From Rhodobacter sp. SGA-6-6 (lineage in GTDB: Bacteria; Pseudomonadota; Alphaproteobacteria; Rhodobacterales; Rhodobacteraceae), in contig NZ_JAAKGP010000007.1 of the NCBI RefSeq assembly GCF_011043545.1, positions 62,001 through 126,000 on the forward strand: a stretch of 64,000 nucleotides of DNA, given 5' to 3'. Both the position numbers and the translations under genes were made by a program. The notes beneath the pieces were generated by a model, which was not told the origin of the DNA, made no database searches, and worked only from the letters and a program-made list of their open reading frames with translations. Positions 32,311 through 42,700 of the stretch are shown here, piece by piece. Within the stretch, counting starts at the first letter, position 1. Each line of letters opens with the position of its first letter.

Positions 32311-33611
32311 CCCTGCACCGCAACGTGTTCCTCTTCGCCGGGGTCGGCCTGCTGTTCCTGCTGACCGGGGCGCTGCAAAGCTGGAACCTCAGCCTGAACA
32401 TCCTGAACCTGGCGCTCTTGTCCGCCATCATGGCGGTTGGGGTGAACATCCAGTGGGGCTATGCCGGCCTGTTCTCCACCGGCATCGTCGGCTCGGTCGC
32501 GCTCGGCGGGCTGGCGGTGGTGCTGGTCTCCGGCAAGCCGGTGCCCGAGGGATGGGCGGCGGGCGGCCCGCGCATCGCCGCCGCGCTGGCCTTCGCCGCG
32601 CTGGCCATCGCGCTGGCGGTCTGGCTCTACCGCCGGCTGAAGCCGGGCGCCGCCCGCGCGCTGGCGCTGGCGCTGTTCCTGCTGGTGGCCTTCTTCATCT
32701 ACCGCGGCCTCCTCGACCCCGCCGTGCTGGCGGTGGAAGCGAACAACCCCGCCCAGGCCGGCCATATCGGCGGGCTGGGGCTGAACTCCCTCTGGGCCTG
32801 GCCGGTGGGCGCGCTTCTCGCCGCCGCTGCGGCCTGGGTGATCGGCAAGATCGCCCTCGGCCTGCGCGAGGACTACCTGGCCATCGCCACCCTCGGCATC
32901 GCCGAGATCATCGTCGCGCTGATGCGCAACGAGGACTGGCTGGACCGCGGCGTCAAGAACCTGATCGACCTGCCCCGCCCCTGGCCGGTGCCGAAGGAGA
33001 TCGACCTGCAGGTCAACCCCGCCTTCCTGGAGCCGGTGGCGGCCATGGGCCTGGACCCGGTTGCAACCTCGACCATCTTCGTCAAGCTGCTCTACGCCGC
33101 CCTCTTCGGCGCGGTGCTGGTTCTGCTGATCTGGCTGACCGAGCGGGCGCTGAACAGCCCCTGGGGCCGCACCGTCCGCGCCATCCGCGACAACGAGGTC
33201 TCGGCCGCCGCCATGGGCAAGGACGTGAAATACCGCCACTTGCAGATCTTCATCATCGGCTCGGCCGTGGTGGGGCTGGCGGGGGCGATGATGACCTCGA
33301 TGGACGGGCAGCTGACCCCGGGCAGCTATGTGCCGCTGCGCTTCACCTTCCTGATCTGGGTGATGGTGATCGTCGGCGGCTCGGGCAACAACTGGGGCTC
33401 GGTCCTCGGCGGGCTGCTGATCGGCTGGCTCTACCTGGCGGCGGAGTCGCTCGGGCCCAGCATCCTGCGCCATGTCACATCGGTCCTGCCCTTCGGGGTC
33501 ACCGAGGACGACCTGAAGGAGTTCTCGGCCCATACCCGGCTGATGACGCTGGGGGTGGTGCTGCTCCTGGTGATGCGCTTCGCGCCGAAGGGGCTGATCC
33601 CGGAGAAGTGA
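32307..33611 (+). CDS. Branched-chain amino acid type ABC transporter permease, LivM type
   Basis: A 434-residue inner-membrane permease completing the importer. Characteristic regions are AIMAVGVNIQWGYAGLFSTG, GLREDYLAIATLGIAEII, SPWGRTVRAIRDNEVSAAAM (coupling loop) and WVMVIVGGSGNNWGSVLGG. It has extra length between the first and second halves (ALALALFLLVAFFIYRG and the region around LQVNPAFLEPVAAMG), as in other long alphaproteobacterial LivM proteins. The ATG overlaps the LivH stop as ATGA. It is the last gene of the operon, followed by a reverse copy of the 210-bp repeat. Confidence 0.93.
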   Translation: MTLHRNVFLFAGVGLLFLLTGALQSWNLSLNILNLALLSAIMAVGVNIQWGYAGLFSTGIVGSVALGGLAVVLVSGKPVPEGWAAGGPRIAAALAFAALAIALAVWLYRRLKPGAARALALALFLLVAFFIYRGLLDPAVLAVEANNPAQAGHIGGLGLNSLWAWPVGALLAAAAAWVIGKIALGLREDYLAIATLGIAEIIVALMRNEDWLDRGVKNLIDLPRPWPVPKEIDLQVNPAFLEPVAAMGLDPVATSTIFVKLLYAALFGAVLVLLIWLTERALNSPWGRTVRAIRDNEVSAAAMGKDVKYRHLQIFIIGSAVVGLAGAMMTSMDGQLTPGSYVPLRFTFLIWVMVIVGGSGNNWGSVLGGLLIGWLYLAAESLGPSILRHVTSVLPFGVTEDDLKEFSAHTRLMTLGVVLLLVMRFAPKGLIPEK

Positions 33612-33634
33612 GCGCCCGGCTTCCACGGTCGTCT

Positions 33635-33845
33635 TGGCGAAGGCGCGTGCCTTCGCCATAGCGCACCGTTTCAATTGGGACCGGCCGGGCCTCAAAGGCC
33701 CGGCCAGCGCCCGCCCGCCCCTCGGCGGGCGCTTCTCGCCCGCCCGGGCGGGCGCTGGCCTCTCGGCGTTATGTGCCACTACCGTCTCTGTTTGATCCGC
33801 CGCGCACGGGCGGGGGCGAGGCAGTGCCTCGCCTGTTCCCGCCCC
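33635..33845 (-). repeat. 210-bp structured repeat, copy 1 (reverse orientation)
   Basis: It reads on the minus strand and has the four stem-loops of the family: GCGAGGCA/TGCCTCGC, the long GGCCAGCGCCCG/CGGGCGCTGGCC arm pair, GGCCGGGCC/GGCCCGGCC, and GGCGAAGGC/GCCTTCGCC. The stretch between the first and second stem-loops is the least conserved part. It fills most of the gap between the LivM-type gene and the dehydrogenase. It is the only copy in this orientation. Confidence 0.85.
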
Positions 33846-34000
33846 GGCCAAGCCGCGAGTCTTCCGCTGCTGCATATCACCCCCGGGGGGACCAAGATGA
33901 AATCCGCAACACATCCCCGACATTTCCTGTCGCAAATCTTCATGCCTTCCCTGCCCCGTCCCGCCATGGTGCCGAAAACGGAATGCAGGGAGTTCCCGGA

Positions 34001-36421
34001 ATGAAAAGCCATGCGCGTGTGGTGGTGATCGGCGGCGGCGTCGTCGGTTGCTCGGTCCTCTATCACCTAACCAAGCTCGGCTGGTCGGACGTGATGCTGA
34101 TCGAAAGGTCCGAGCTGACCTCGGGCTCCACCTGGCACGCGGCGGGCGGCTTCCACACCCTGAACGGCGACACCAACATGGCCGCCCTGCAGGGCTACAC
34201 CATCCGGCTGTATAAAGAGCTGGAAGAGATCACCGGCATGTCCTGCGGCCTCCACCACGTCGGCGGGGTGACGCTGGCCGACAACCAGGCGCGTTTCGAC
34301 CAACTGGTCGCCGAACGGGCCAAGCACCGCTACATGGGGCTGGACACCGAGATCGTCGGGCCCGAGGAAATCCGCAAGCTGACCGACGGGCTGGTCAATC
34401 TGGAGGGCATCATCGGCGGGCTCTACGACCCGCTGGACGGCCACCTCGACCCCTCGGGCACCACCCATGCCTATGCCAAGGCCGCGCGGATGGGCGGGGC
34501 CGAGATCGTGCTGCACAACCGGGTGCTGGAGACGCGGCCCACCAAAGACGGCTGGGAGGTCGTCACCGAGAAGGGCACCGTGACCTGCGAGCATCTGGTC
34601 AACGCCGGCGGCCTCTGGGCGCGCGAGATCGGGGCGATGGCGGGGGTCTACCTGCCCCTGCTGCCGATGGCGCACCAGTATCTGGTCACCGACGACATCC
34701 CGGAAATCATGGAGATCCTGAAATCCGGCCGCGAATTCCCCCATGTGATGGACCCCGGCGGCGAGTCCTACCTGCGGCAGGAAGGCCGCGGCCTCTGCAT
34801 CGGCTTCTACGAGAAGCCCTGCGAGCCGTGGAGCGTGGACGGCACCCCCTGGGACTTCGGCCATGAGCTGCTGAACGAGCAGTTCGACAAGATCGAGGAT
34901 TCGGTGAATTTCGCCTACCGCCGCTTCCCGGTGCTGGAACGCTCCGGCGTCAAGCGGGTGATCCACGGCCCCTTCACCTTCGCCCCCGACGGCAACCCGC
35001 TGGTCGGCCCGGTCCAGGGCCTGCGCAACTACTGGTCGGCCTGCGCGGTGATGGCGGGCTTCTCCCAAGGCGGCGGCATGGGCCTCGCGCTGGCGCAATG
35101 GATGGTCGAGGGCGAGGTCGAGCGCGATCCCCGCGGCTTCGACGTGTCGCGCTTCGGCACCTGGACCAGCCCGGGCTATACCGTGCCGAAGGTGATCGAG
35201 AACTACCAGATGCGCTTCTCGGTCAGCTACCCGAACGAGGAACGCCCCGCCGCCCGGCCGTTCCGGCAGACGCCGATGTATGACACCTTCGACGCCATGG
35301 GCGCGGTCTGGGGCCAGCAATACGGGCTGGAGGTGGTGAACTACTTCGCCCTGCCCGGCGAGCCGCGGCACGAGGCGCCGACCTTCAAGCGCTCCAACGC
35401 CTGGGAGGCGACGAAACAGGAGGTGCGGGCGCTGCGCGAGGGCGTCGGCATCAACGAATTGCAGAACTTCGGCAAGTATCTGGTCAAGGGGATCGGCGCC
35501 CGCGCCTGGCTGGACCGGATCATGGCCGGCCGCATCCCCAAGCCCGGGCGGCTGTCGCTGACCCCGATGCTGGCGCATTCCGGCAAGATCATCGGCGATT
35601 TCACCGTCTCCTGCCTCAGCGAGACCGAATTCCAGCTGACCGCCAGCTACGGCGCCCAAGGCTGGCACATGCGCTGGTTCGAGCAGAACGCAGGCCCGGG
35701 GGTGACGGTCGAGAACATCTCCGACAGCCGCACCGGCTTCACCATCGCCGGCCCCGGCGCGCGCGACCTGCTGGCGAAGGTCACCCGGTCGGATGTCTCG
35801 GCACAGGCGTTCCGCTTCATGGACGTGAAGCGGCTGACCGTCGGCATGGCCAATTGCATCGTCCAGCGCGTCAGCTACACCGCCGACCTGGGCTACGAGA
35901 TCTTCTGCGATGCGATGAGCGTGCAGCACCTGTGGAAGGTGCTGAACGAGGCCGGCAAGGACATGGGCCTGCGCGCCTTCGGGATGCGGGCCATGATGTC
36001 GCTGCGGCTGGACAAGTGGTTCGGCAGCTGGGGCCGCGAGTTCAGCCCGGACTACACCCCGATGGAAACCGGCCTCGACCGCTTCGTCGCCTGGAACAAG
36101 GCCGCCGACTGGATCGGCAAGGCCGCCGCGGTGGCAGAGAAGGCCAGCGGGCCGAAGCGGCGGCTGGTCTCCTTCGTGGTCGACGCCAAGGATGCCGACG
36201 TGGTGGCCTGGGAGCCGATCTGGCTGGACGGCGCGGTGGTCGGCTTCTGCACCTCGGGCGGCTTCAGCCATTGGACCGGCAAGTCGGTGGCGCAGGGCTT
36301 CCTGCCGGCGGAGGCCGTGAAGGACGGGCTGGAGTGCGAGATCGAGATCCTGGGCGAACGCCGCAAGGCCACCGTCCACCTGGCGCCGATCTGGGACGAC
36401 GGCGGCCGGATGCGCGACTGA
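34001..36421 (+). CDS. Dimethylglycine/sarcosine dehydrogenase-like FAD protein with GcvT domain
   Basis: An 806-residue flavoprotein. The N-terminal DAO-type FAD domain (VVVIGGGVVGCSVLYHLTK at residues 6-24; SGSTWHAAGGFHTLNGDTN, whose His is the usual site of covalent FAD attachment) is followed from about residue 430 by a folate-binding GcvT-like domain (FGKYLVKGIGARAWLDRIM, GYEIFCDAMSVQHLWKVL, GMRAMMSLRLDKWFG). Such enzymes demethylate dimethylglycine, sarcosine or related N-methyl compounds, passing the methyl to tetrahydrofolate. The ATG at 34001 follows AGGGAG. It stands alone between the transporter operon and a MobA-like gene. Exact substrate is unknown. Confidence 0.9.
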   Translation: MKSHARVVVIGGGVVGCSVLYHLTKLGWSDVMLIERSELTSGSTWHAAGGFHTLNGDTNMAALQGYTIRLYKELEEITGMSCGLHHVGGVTLADNQARFDQLVAERAKHRYMGLDTEIVGPEEIRKLTDGLVNLEGIIGGLYDPLDGHLDPSGTTHAYAKAARMGGAEIVLHNRVLETRPTKDGWEVVTEKGTVTCEHLVNAGGLWAREIGAMAGVYLPLLPMAHQYLVTDDIPEIMEILKSGREFPHVMDPGGESYLRQEGRGLCIGFYEKPCEPWSVDGTPWDFGHELLNEQFDKIEDSVNFAYRRFPVLERSGVKRVIHGPFTFAPDGNPLVGPVQGLRNYWSACAVMAGFSQGGGMGLALAQWMVEGEVERDPRGFDVSRFGTWTSPGYTVPKVIENYQMRFSVSYPNEERPAARPFRQTPMYDTFDAMGAVWGQQYGLEVVNYFALPGEPRHEAPTFKRSNAWEATKQEVRALREGVGINELQNFGKYLVKGIGARAWLDRIMAGRIPKPGRLSLTPMLAHSGKIIGDFTVSCLSETEFQLTASYGAQGWHMRWFEQNAGPGVTVENISDSRTGFTIAGPGARDLLAKVTRSDVSAQAFRFMDVKRLTVGMANCIVQRVSYTADLGYEIFCDAMSVQHLWKVLNEAGKDMGLRAFGMRAMMSLRLDKWFGSWGREFSPDYTPMETGLDRFVAWNKAADWIGKAAAVAEKASGPKRRLVSFVVDAKDADVVAWEPIWLDGAVVGFCTSGGFSHWTGKSVAQGFLPAEAVKDGLECEIEILGERRKATVHLAPIWDDGGRMRD

Positions 36422-36438
36422 TTTTCGCCGAAAATCAG
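36418..36438. repeat. TTTTCG-type palindrome overlapping a stop and a start codon
   Basis: CTGATTTTCG/CGAAAATCAG around C, identical in sequence to the dyad at 13870-13890. The TGA of the dehydrogenase (36419-36421) is inside the left arm, and the last base is the G of the GTG start of the next gene. Confidence 0.7.
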
Positions 36439-37043
36439 TGTCTTCCGCCTCGATCCTGATCCTCGCCGCCGGAGCCTCCGCCCGGATGGGCGGGCGGGAC
36501 AAGCTGCTGGAGCCGGTGGCGGGCCGGCCGCTCTTGCGGCTGATGGCGGAACGCGCCCTCGCCACCGGCGCGCCGGTCCTCGTGGTGCTGCCGCCGGACC
36601 GGCCCGCACGGGCCGCGGCGCTGGCCGGTCTGGCGCTGCGGAGCATCATCGCGGAGGACGCGGCGGAGGGGATGGCGGCCAGCCTGCGGGCCGGGATCGC
36701 CGCCCTGCCCCCGGATGCGCCGGGGGCAATGATCCTGCCGGCCGACATGCCGGGGATCACCGCCGAGGACATGGCGCGGATGCTGGACCGATGGGCCGGG
36801 GCGCCGGACACGATCCTGCGCGGGGCCGATGAACAGGGACGGGAGGGCCACCCGGTGCTCTTCCCCGCCGACCTGTTCCCGGCGCTCATGGCGCTGACCG
36901 GCGACCGGGGCGCCCGCTCCGTGCTGGCAGCCAACCGCGCCCGGCTGCGGACCATCGCCCTGCCCGGCGACCATGCCCTGCTGGACATCGACACGCCGGA
37001 GGACTGGGCCGCCTTCCGGGCCGGGGAAGGCTCAGGCGGCTAG
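36438..37043 (+). CDS. MobA-like NTP transferase (molybdenum cofactor cytidylyl/guanylyltransferase type)
   Basis: A 201-residue nucleotidyltransferase of the NTP_transf_3 group. The nucleotide-binding motif [20 protein letters not shown] (residues 5-24) is at the very N-terminus, followed by [19 protein letters not shown] with the metal-binding Asp, and [17 protein letters not shown]. It resembles MocA-type enzymes that add CMP to molybdopterin for xanthine dehydrogenase-family proteins. The GTG at 36438 must be used, as the first ATG lies inside the binding motif. No Shine-Dalgarno is visible: the start abuts a palindrome, so reinitiation after the upstream stop is likely. The 3' end overlaps a convergent gene by 12 nt. 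Confidence 0.86.
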   Translation: MSSASILILAAGASARMGGRDKLLEPVAGRPLLRLMAERALATGAPVLVVLPPDRPARAAALAGLALRSIIAEDAAEGMAASLRAGIAALPPDAPGAMILPADMPGITAEDMARMLDRWAGAPDTILRGADEQGREGHPVLFPADLFPALMALTGDRGARSVLAANRARLRTIALPGDHALLDIDTPEDWAAFRAGEGSGG

Positions 37044-39461
37044 CAGCACCCGCGCCTCATGCGCCTTCAGCACCATCCGCGCCGCCGGGAAGGCGACGGC
37101 GGTTTGCTCCAGCTCGGGGAAAAGCGCCAGGATCTCGGCCTGCTGCGCCCGGTCCATGCCGCCGACCATCCGGCTGGCGGGCTGGAAGCTCTCGCTCCAG
37201 ATGCCGTCCGAGCACAGGATCTGATGCTGCTCGAACATGACATGGATATAGTCGATGCCGGGGCTCAGCTCCTGCCTTATGCCCATGCGGCCGCAGAGGT
37301 GGAGGGCGGCGACCAGCACCTCGGGCTCGCCGAACAGCATCTCGGCGCGCGGGCCCTCCAGCAGCAGGCGGTGCTGCGGCGAGACCCGCATGTCGCGGGC
37401 GGGCAGGCCCGGGCCGAAGGCGCCGGCCGGGATCAGCACCGGCCTCAGCGCCGGGTTCACCACCAGATGCGCGAGGCTCAGCCGCTTGCGGCCCACCCAG
37501 GCGACGCGCTGCATCCCGCCGTCGCGGGTGGCGACCAGATCGCCGACGCGCAGGGCCTCCACCCGCCGCTCGCCCCGCTCGGTCAGGATGCGGGTGCCGG
37601 GGGTGAAGCAGGGGATGATCGTCTCGATGTCGGTGAACTGCAGCGTGCCGATCACCGCGCCCATGCCGTCGAGGAACTCGACATAGCCGTTCTCGGGGTT
37701 CAGCGGGTCGCGGTAGATGTTGGTCAGCGCCCAGCCCCAGTCGGACAGGTCCAGCACGTCCTGGTCGGTGCCGGTGCTGCCGCCGTCGACGGTATCGCCG
37801 AGGCCGCCGTAGATGGTGTCCTGGTCGGCGCCGCCGTAGACCAGGCTGTTGCCGCCGCCGGTCAGCGCATCCCGCCCGGCCCCGCCGTAAAGCGTGTCGG
37901 TGCCGGTGCCGCCATACAGCACGTCGTCGCCGGTGCCGCCGTCCAGGCTGTCGTCGCCGGCGCCGCCGTAGAGGGTGTCGTCGCCATCCTCGCCGTAAAG
38001 CCGGTCGTTGCCCTCGTCGCCGTGCAGCACGTCGTTGCCGAGGCCGGACCAGACGGTGTCGTTGCCGAGGCCGCCGTAGACCAGATCGTTGCCGGACAGC
38101 AGGCTGCCGGTGATGTCGTCGATGGTGTCGTCGCCCGCCCCGCCGTAGACGGTATCGTCGCCATCGCCGAAGAAGAGCGAGTCGGCGCCGTCGGCGCCGT
38201 AGAGGATGTCGTTGCCCGCCCCGCCGTAGAGCAGGTCGTTCTCCGTTCCGCCATCCAGCAGGTCGTTGCCGTCGCCGCCCGTCAGCGTGTCGATCCCGGC
38301 GCCGCCGTAAAGCGCGTCGTTGCCGATGCCGCCGTCCAGACTGTCCGCGCCGTCGCCGCCGAGAAGGGTATCGTCGCCCGCCCCGCCGATAAGCTGGTCG
38401 TTCTCCGTCCCGCCGTCCAGCAGGTCGTTGCCGTCGCCGCCCGTCAGGGTGTCGATGCCCGCACCGCCGTAGAGCGCATCGTCGTCGGCGCCGCCGTCCA
38501 GACTGTCGGCGCCGTCGACGCCGAGAAGCGTGTCGTTGCCCGTCCCGCCGGCAAGCTGGTCGTTGCCGATACCGCCGTCCAGGCTGTCGGCCCCGGCGCC
38601 GCCCGTCAGGGTGTCGTTGCCGGCATCGCCGTAAAGCGTGTCGTCGCCGTCGCCGCCCTCCAGGCTGTCCTGCGCGGCCCCGCCGTAAAGCAGGTCGTTG
38701 CCGGCACCGCCGAACAGCCGGTCGTTGCCGTCCTCGCCATAAAGGGTGTCGTGCCCGGCCTCGCCCAGCAGGCTGTCGTTGCCGGTGCCGCCGTAGACGA
38801 GGTCGTTGCCGAGGCCCGCCTGAACCGTGTCGTTGCCCGCGCCGGCGCGGATGCTGTCGTCGTTCAGGCCTGAGGGGTTGATGCCGTCGTTGTTGTCGAT
38901 CCGGTCCGAGCCGTTGGCCACCGGCTCGACATAGGAGGCGTTGATCAGGTTGTTGCCGCTGGTGCCCTCGACCCAGCCGTCGTCCCAGCCGGTGGGCTGG
39001 CGGTCGGCGGCGAAGTTGGTGTTGGTCGAGGTCTCCACCCCGGTCAGGGTGATCGAGAGGATCGGCTTGGCCTCGAAGGCCGCGGTGTCGGCATTCGCCG
39101 TCATCTCGGGGGCGAGGAACAACTCGCCGGTGGTGGATTGCGCGATCACCGCCGTCACCGTGGCGGTGGTGCCGTCGGCATAGGTGATCGTCGCGTGATA
39201 GGCGGTCAGCGCGTCGAAGGTGTAGGTGGTGCCGCCCGAGGTGAACTGGTCGGGCAGAAACGCGCTGTTGTTCATGTCCAGATCGGCGGTGCCGCTCCGG
39301 TTGATCATCGTCGCGCTGGCGATGTGCCCGTAAAGCGGGTCGCCGGAGGACCCGTAGGTGTTCCCCACCAGGGCCGAGGCGTTCTCGGCGTTGGAATTGC
39401 CCTCGGTCGGGTCGATGGCAGGCCCGGTTCCGAGAAAGATCCAGTTGAAAGTCGTCGCCAT
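37032..39461 (-). CDS. RTX calcium-binding repeat protein with C-terminal Hint_2 domain (Hint-RTX 1)
   Basis: An 809-residue secreted protein. Residues 1-170 are an N-terminal domain I do not recognise ([20 protein letters not shown]). Residues about 185-590 hold dense RTX nonapeptides (GGAGNDTLLGG type), which bind calcium and fold outside the cell after type I secretion. Residues about 617-755 form a Hint_2 intein-like domain with the splicing Cys in [11 protein letters not shown] and the block with [10 protein letters not shown]. The tail ends [19 protein letters not shown] precedes the ATG. No T1SS genes are nearby. It is downstream of two paralogues and overlaps the MobA-like gene end. 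Confidence 0.9.
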   Translation of the reverse strand: MATTFNWIFLGTGPAIDPTEGNSNAENASALVGNTYGSSGDPLYGHIASATMINRSGTADLDMNNSAFLPDQFTSGGTTYTFDALTAYHATITYADGTTATVTAVIAQSTTGELFLAPEMTANADTAAFEAKPILSITLTGVETSTNTNFAADRQPTGWDDGWVEGTSGNNLINASYVEPVANGSDRIDNNDGINPSGLNDDSIRAGAGNDTVQAGLGNDLVYGGTGNDSLLGEAGHDTLYGEDGNDRLFGGAGNDLLYGGAAQDSLEGGDGDDTLYGDAGNDTLTGGAGADSLDGGIGNDQLAGGTGNDTLLGVDGADSLDGGADDDALYGGAGIDTLTGGDGNDLLDGGTENDQLIGGAGDDTLLGGDGADSLDGGIGNDALYGGAGIDTLTGGDGNDLLDGGTENDLLYGGAGNDILYGADGADSLFFGDGDDTVYGGAGDDTIDDITGSLLSGNDLVYGGLGNDTVWSGLGNDVLHGDEGNDRLYGEDGDDTLYGGAGDDSLDGGTGDDVLYGGTGTDTLYGGAGRDALTGGGNSLVYGGADQDTIYGGLGDTVDGGSTGTDQDVLDLSDWGWALTNIYRDPLNPENGYVEFLDGMGAVIGTLQFTDIETIIPCFTPGTRILTERGERRVEALRVGDLVATRDGGMQRVAWVGRKRLSLAHLVVNPALRPVLIPAGAFGPGLPARDMRVSPQHRLLLEGPRAEMLFGEPEVLVAALHLCGRMGIRQELSPGIDYIHVMFEQHQILCSDGIWSESFQPASRMVGGMDRAQQAEILALFPELEQTAVAFPAARMVLKAHEARVLLAA

Positions 39462-39650
39462 GGCTCAGCCCTCCGCTTCCGCGCGGCGCGGCGGGGCCGG
39501 AGGCGGGAGACGGGTCCCTCCCAGGGCGATTCTCGGCAGTTCCGATACCATTGCGAGCCTTCGCGGAAAACTTTGCGATGACCCGGGATTAGTCGCCCGA
39601 CATGGCAGCATCGGGGCATGATTGGGGCTTGTTTCGGATCGGTAAACAAA

Positions 39651-39675
39651 CCGCAGCCCGGATTCCGGGCTGCGG
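39651..39675 (-). terminator. Intrinsic terminator after Hint-RTX 2
   Basis: CCGCAGCCCGG and CCGGGCTGCGG form a perfect 11-bp stem with a 3-nt loop, followed on the minus strand by TTTGTTTACC. It lies 27 nt after the stop of the 1949-residue gene and makes it a separate transcript from Hint-RTX 1. Confidence 0.82.
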
Positions 39676-39702
39676 CGGCAGGATCGTGGCGAAGACGTGG
39701 CG

Positions 39703-42700
39703 TCAGGCCGCGGTCAGCAGCAGCGCTTCGTGCTTCTTCAGGCTCAGCCTTGCGGCGGGGAACAAGAGGCCCAGCTTCAGGTCGGGGAACAGCGTCAGCA
39801 GTTCGCGGCGCAGGTCATCCTCCATCCCCGCCAGCGTCAGCGCGCCGGGCTGGTAGCTTTCCGACCAGGCACCGTTCGCCCGCACGATCTCATGCCGGTC
39901 GAAGAGGAGATGGATGTAGCCCACCCCATCCGCCGCATCCTCCTGCGCGATGCCGGGGCGGCCGGCCAGGTGGGTGGCGGCGACCAGCACCTCCTGCTCG
40001 CCGAACAGCAGTTCCGCGCGGCTGCCGGTGATCAGCATCCGGTGCTGCGGCGAGACCACCAGGTCGCGTTCCGGCAAGTTGAGGCCGAGCGCGCCCTTGC
40101 GGATGCGCACCGGGTTCAGCTGCGGCGCGGCGGCCAGCTCGTCGGCGGAAAGGTCGCGGCGGCCGATCCAGCGAATTTCCTGATAGCCGCTGTCGCGGGT
40201 CAGCACCCGGTCGCCCTCGCGCAGCTTCTCGACCCGGACCTCGCCGCGGTCGGTGGCGATCAGCGTGCCGGGGGTGAAGCAGGGCACGATGACATTCTCG
40301 ATGTTCGAGAACGACAGCGTGCCCACCACCGCGCCGCTGCCGTCGAGGAATTCGACGGTGCCGTTCTCGGGGTTGGCCGAGTCGTAGATGACGTTGACAT
40401 CGCCGAGGCCGGTCAGGTCCAGCGTGTCGTAATCGTCGCCGCCCTCGCCGCCGTCGATCACGTCGCCGATGCCGCCGAGGAACAGGTCGCGGTCGTCGCC
40501 GCCCTCCAGCGTGTCGGCCCCGCCGCCGCCGATCAGGGTGTCGTTGCCGGTGCCGCCGTAGACGATGTCGTCACCCGCCCCGGCCTCCACCAGGTCGTTG
40601 CCGCCCTCGGCAAGGATCAGGTCGTCGTCGCTGCCGTCGGCGGCGTCGCCCGCATCCACCCGGTCGCCCTCCGGGTCGCCGGTGTAGCCGGCGTCGATGA
40701 CATCGTCGCCCGCGCCGCCCTCGACCACATGGTCCGGCTGCTGGCCGTAGAGCACGCCGTCGACGTAGAGGTTCTCGATGTTGTAGAATTCCAGCGTGCC
40801 GCCGTCGTTGAAGAAGACGGTGCCGTTCTCCGGGTTGCCGGGGTCGAGACTGACCGAGGCGACATCCTCGACATAGAGGGTGTCGTCGTCCTCGCCGGTG
40901 GTGGTGCTTTCGTAGCCGTCGACATAATCGCCGGCGCCACCGTAGAAGGTGTCGGCATCCTCCTCGCCCAGCATGGTGTCGGCGCCCGCGCCGCCGATCA
41001 GGGTATCGGCGCCGTTCGAGCCCTGGATGAAGTCGTCGCCGTCGCCGCCGTAGACCAGGTCGTTCTCGCCCGATCCGGTGACGGTGTCGTTGCCCCCGCC
41101 GCCATAGACGGTGTCGTCGCCATAACCGCCGTAGACATGGTCGTGGCCGTCGCCGCCGTAGACCTCGTCATTGCCGGCGCCGCCATAGACCGAGTCGTCT
41201 CCTGCGCCGCCGTAGACGAAGTCGTTGCCGGCATCGCCGCGCAGGAAATCGTCGCCCTCGCCGCCGTAAAGCGTGTCGTCGTCCTCGTCGCCCTGGGCGT
41301 AGTCGTTGCCCGCGCCGGTCTCGATCAGGTCGTTGCCGGTGCCGCCATAGGCGCGGTCGTCGCCCTCCAGCGCATGGATGGCGTCGTTGCCGCCGAGGGC
41401 ATAGATCTCGTCGTCGTCCGAGCCGGGATTGGACAGGATGGCGTCGTTGTTGTCGATCACGTCGCCGTTGGCGTCGATATAGCCGGCGCCGATCAGGTCG
41501 CCGCCGCCGGTGCCCCAGATCAGCCCGTCCGGGGTGGCGCCCGCCAGCTGGATCTGCTCGATCCCGGTGAAGGCGACGGTGCTGCCGTCGCTGCGGGTGA
41601 CCACGCCGCTTTCGCCGTCCTCGCCATAGGCGATGCTGTCGATGCCGTCGACCACCAGGATGTCGAAATCGTCGCCGCCCTCGCCGCCGTCCACCGTGTC
41701 GGTGCCGGTGGCGTGGATCACGTCGCGGTCGTCGCCGCCTTCCAGCAGGTTGGCCCCGGCGCCGCCGTGCAGGGTGTCGTTGCCGCTGCCGCCGCGGACG
41801 GTGTCGTCGCCGTCGCCGGCCTGGACGCTGTCGGCGCCGTCGCCCGCCTCGATCACGTCGTCCGGCCCGTCGGAGCCGTCGATCACGTCGCCATTGGCGT
41901 CGGTATAGCCCGGCAGCATGGTGTCGGCGCCGGCGGTGCCCTGGACCACGCCGTCGCCGGTGCCGTGGCTGACGCCATCGACCACCAGCACCTCGATGTT
42001 CTGGAAGGTCAGGGTGGAGCCGTCGTTGAAGGTGACGGTGCCGGATTCGTTGTTGCCGCCGCCATAGACGAAAGAGGCGACATCGTTCACCACCAGCGTG
42101 TCGTGGTCGTCGCCCTCCTCGCCGCCGTCCACCACGTCGCCGCCGCCGCCGTGGATCAGGTCGCGGTCGCCGCCGCCGGACAGCACATCCGCGCCGTCGC
42201 CGCCGTCCAGCGTGTCGTTGCCGGCGTCGCCCGCAAGCGTGTCGTCGCCCGAGCCGCCGGCGATCAGGTCGTCGCCCGCGCCGCCCGACAGGCTGTCGGC
42301 ATCGTCGGGGATCACCTCCCAGGCCGGGGTGGTGTCGACGGAGAGTTCGTAGAAGACGCCGCCGGAATCGGAGGAGAGGTTCTCGACCGAGACCGAGGTC
42401 ATCGGGCCGTGGATCACCAGCACCGCGGGCTGGAACGGTCCCGGCGCATCGGCACCGGCGGCCAGGTGGCCATCGGCGTCGATGTAGTAGGAGGTGGTGC
42501 CGGAGGCGAATTCCACCAGCCCCAAGGCCATCGCCTGGTTCAGGTCCAGCGGCTGGCCGTCCACCCAGATCACCAGGGTCTCGGCGGTGTTCAGCCCGGT
42601 GAGCCGCAGCTGGACGCTGCCGACATCGGCCGAGAAGACATGGGTATGGGTCTCGTGCGGGGTGTCGCCGCCGCCCACCCGATAGCCGGCGGCAAGCTCG

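Noticed and set aside
33612-34000. Small genes inside the 210-bp repeats (for example frames reading through 33675-34004 or 62732-63040)
   Set aside because: Similar Arg/Pro/Ala-rich frames appear in every copy because the inverted repeats are GC-rich. Spacer regions differ in length between copies and break the frame, and no ribosome sites are consistent.
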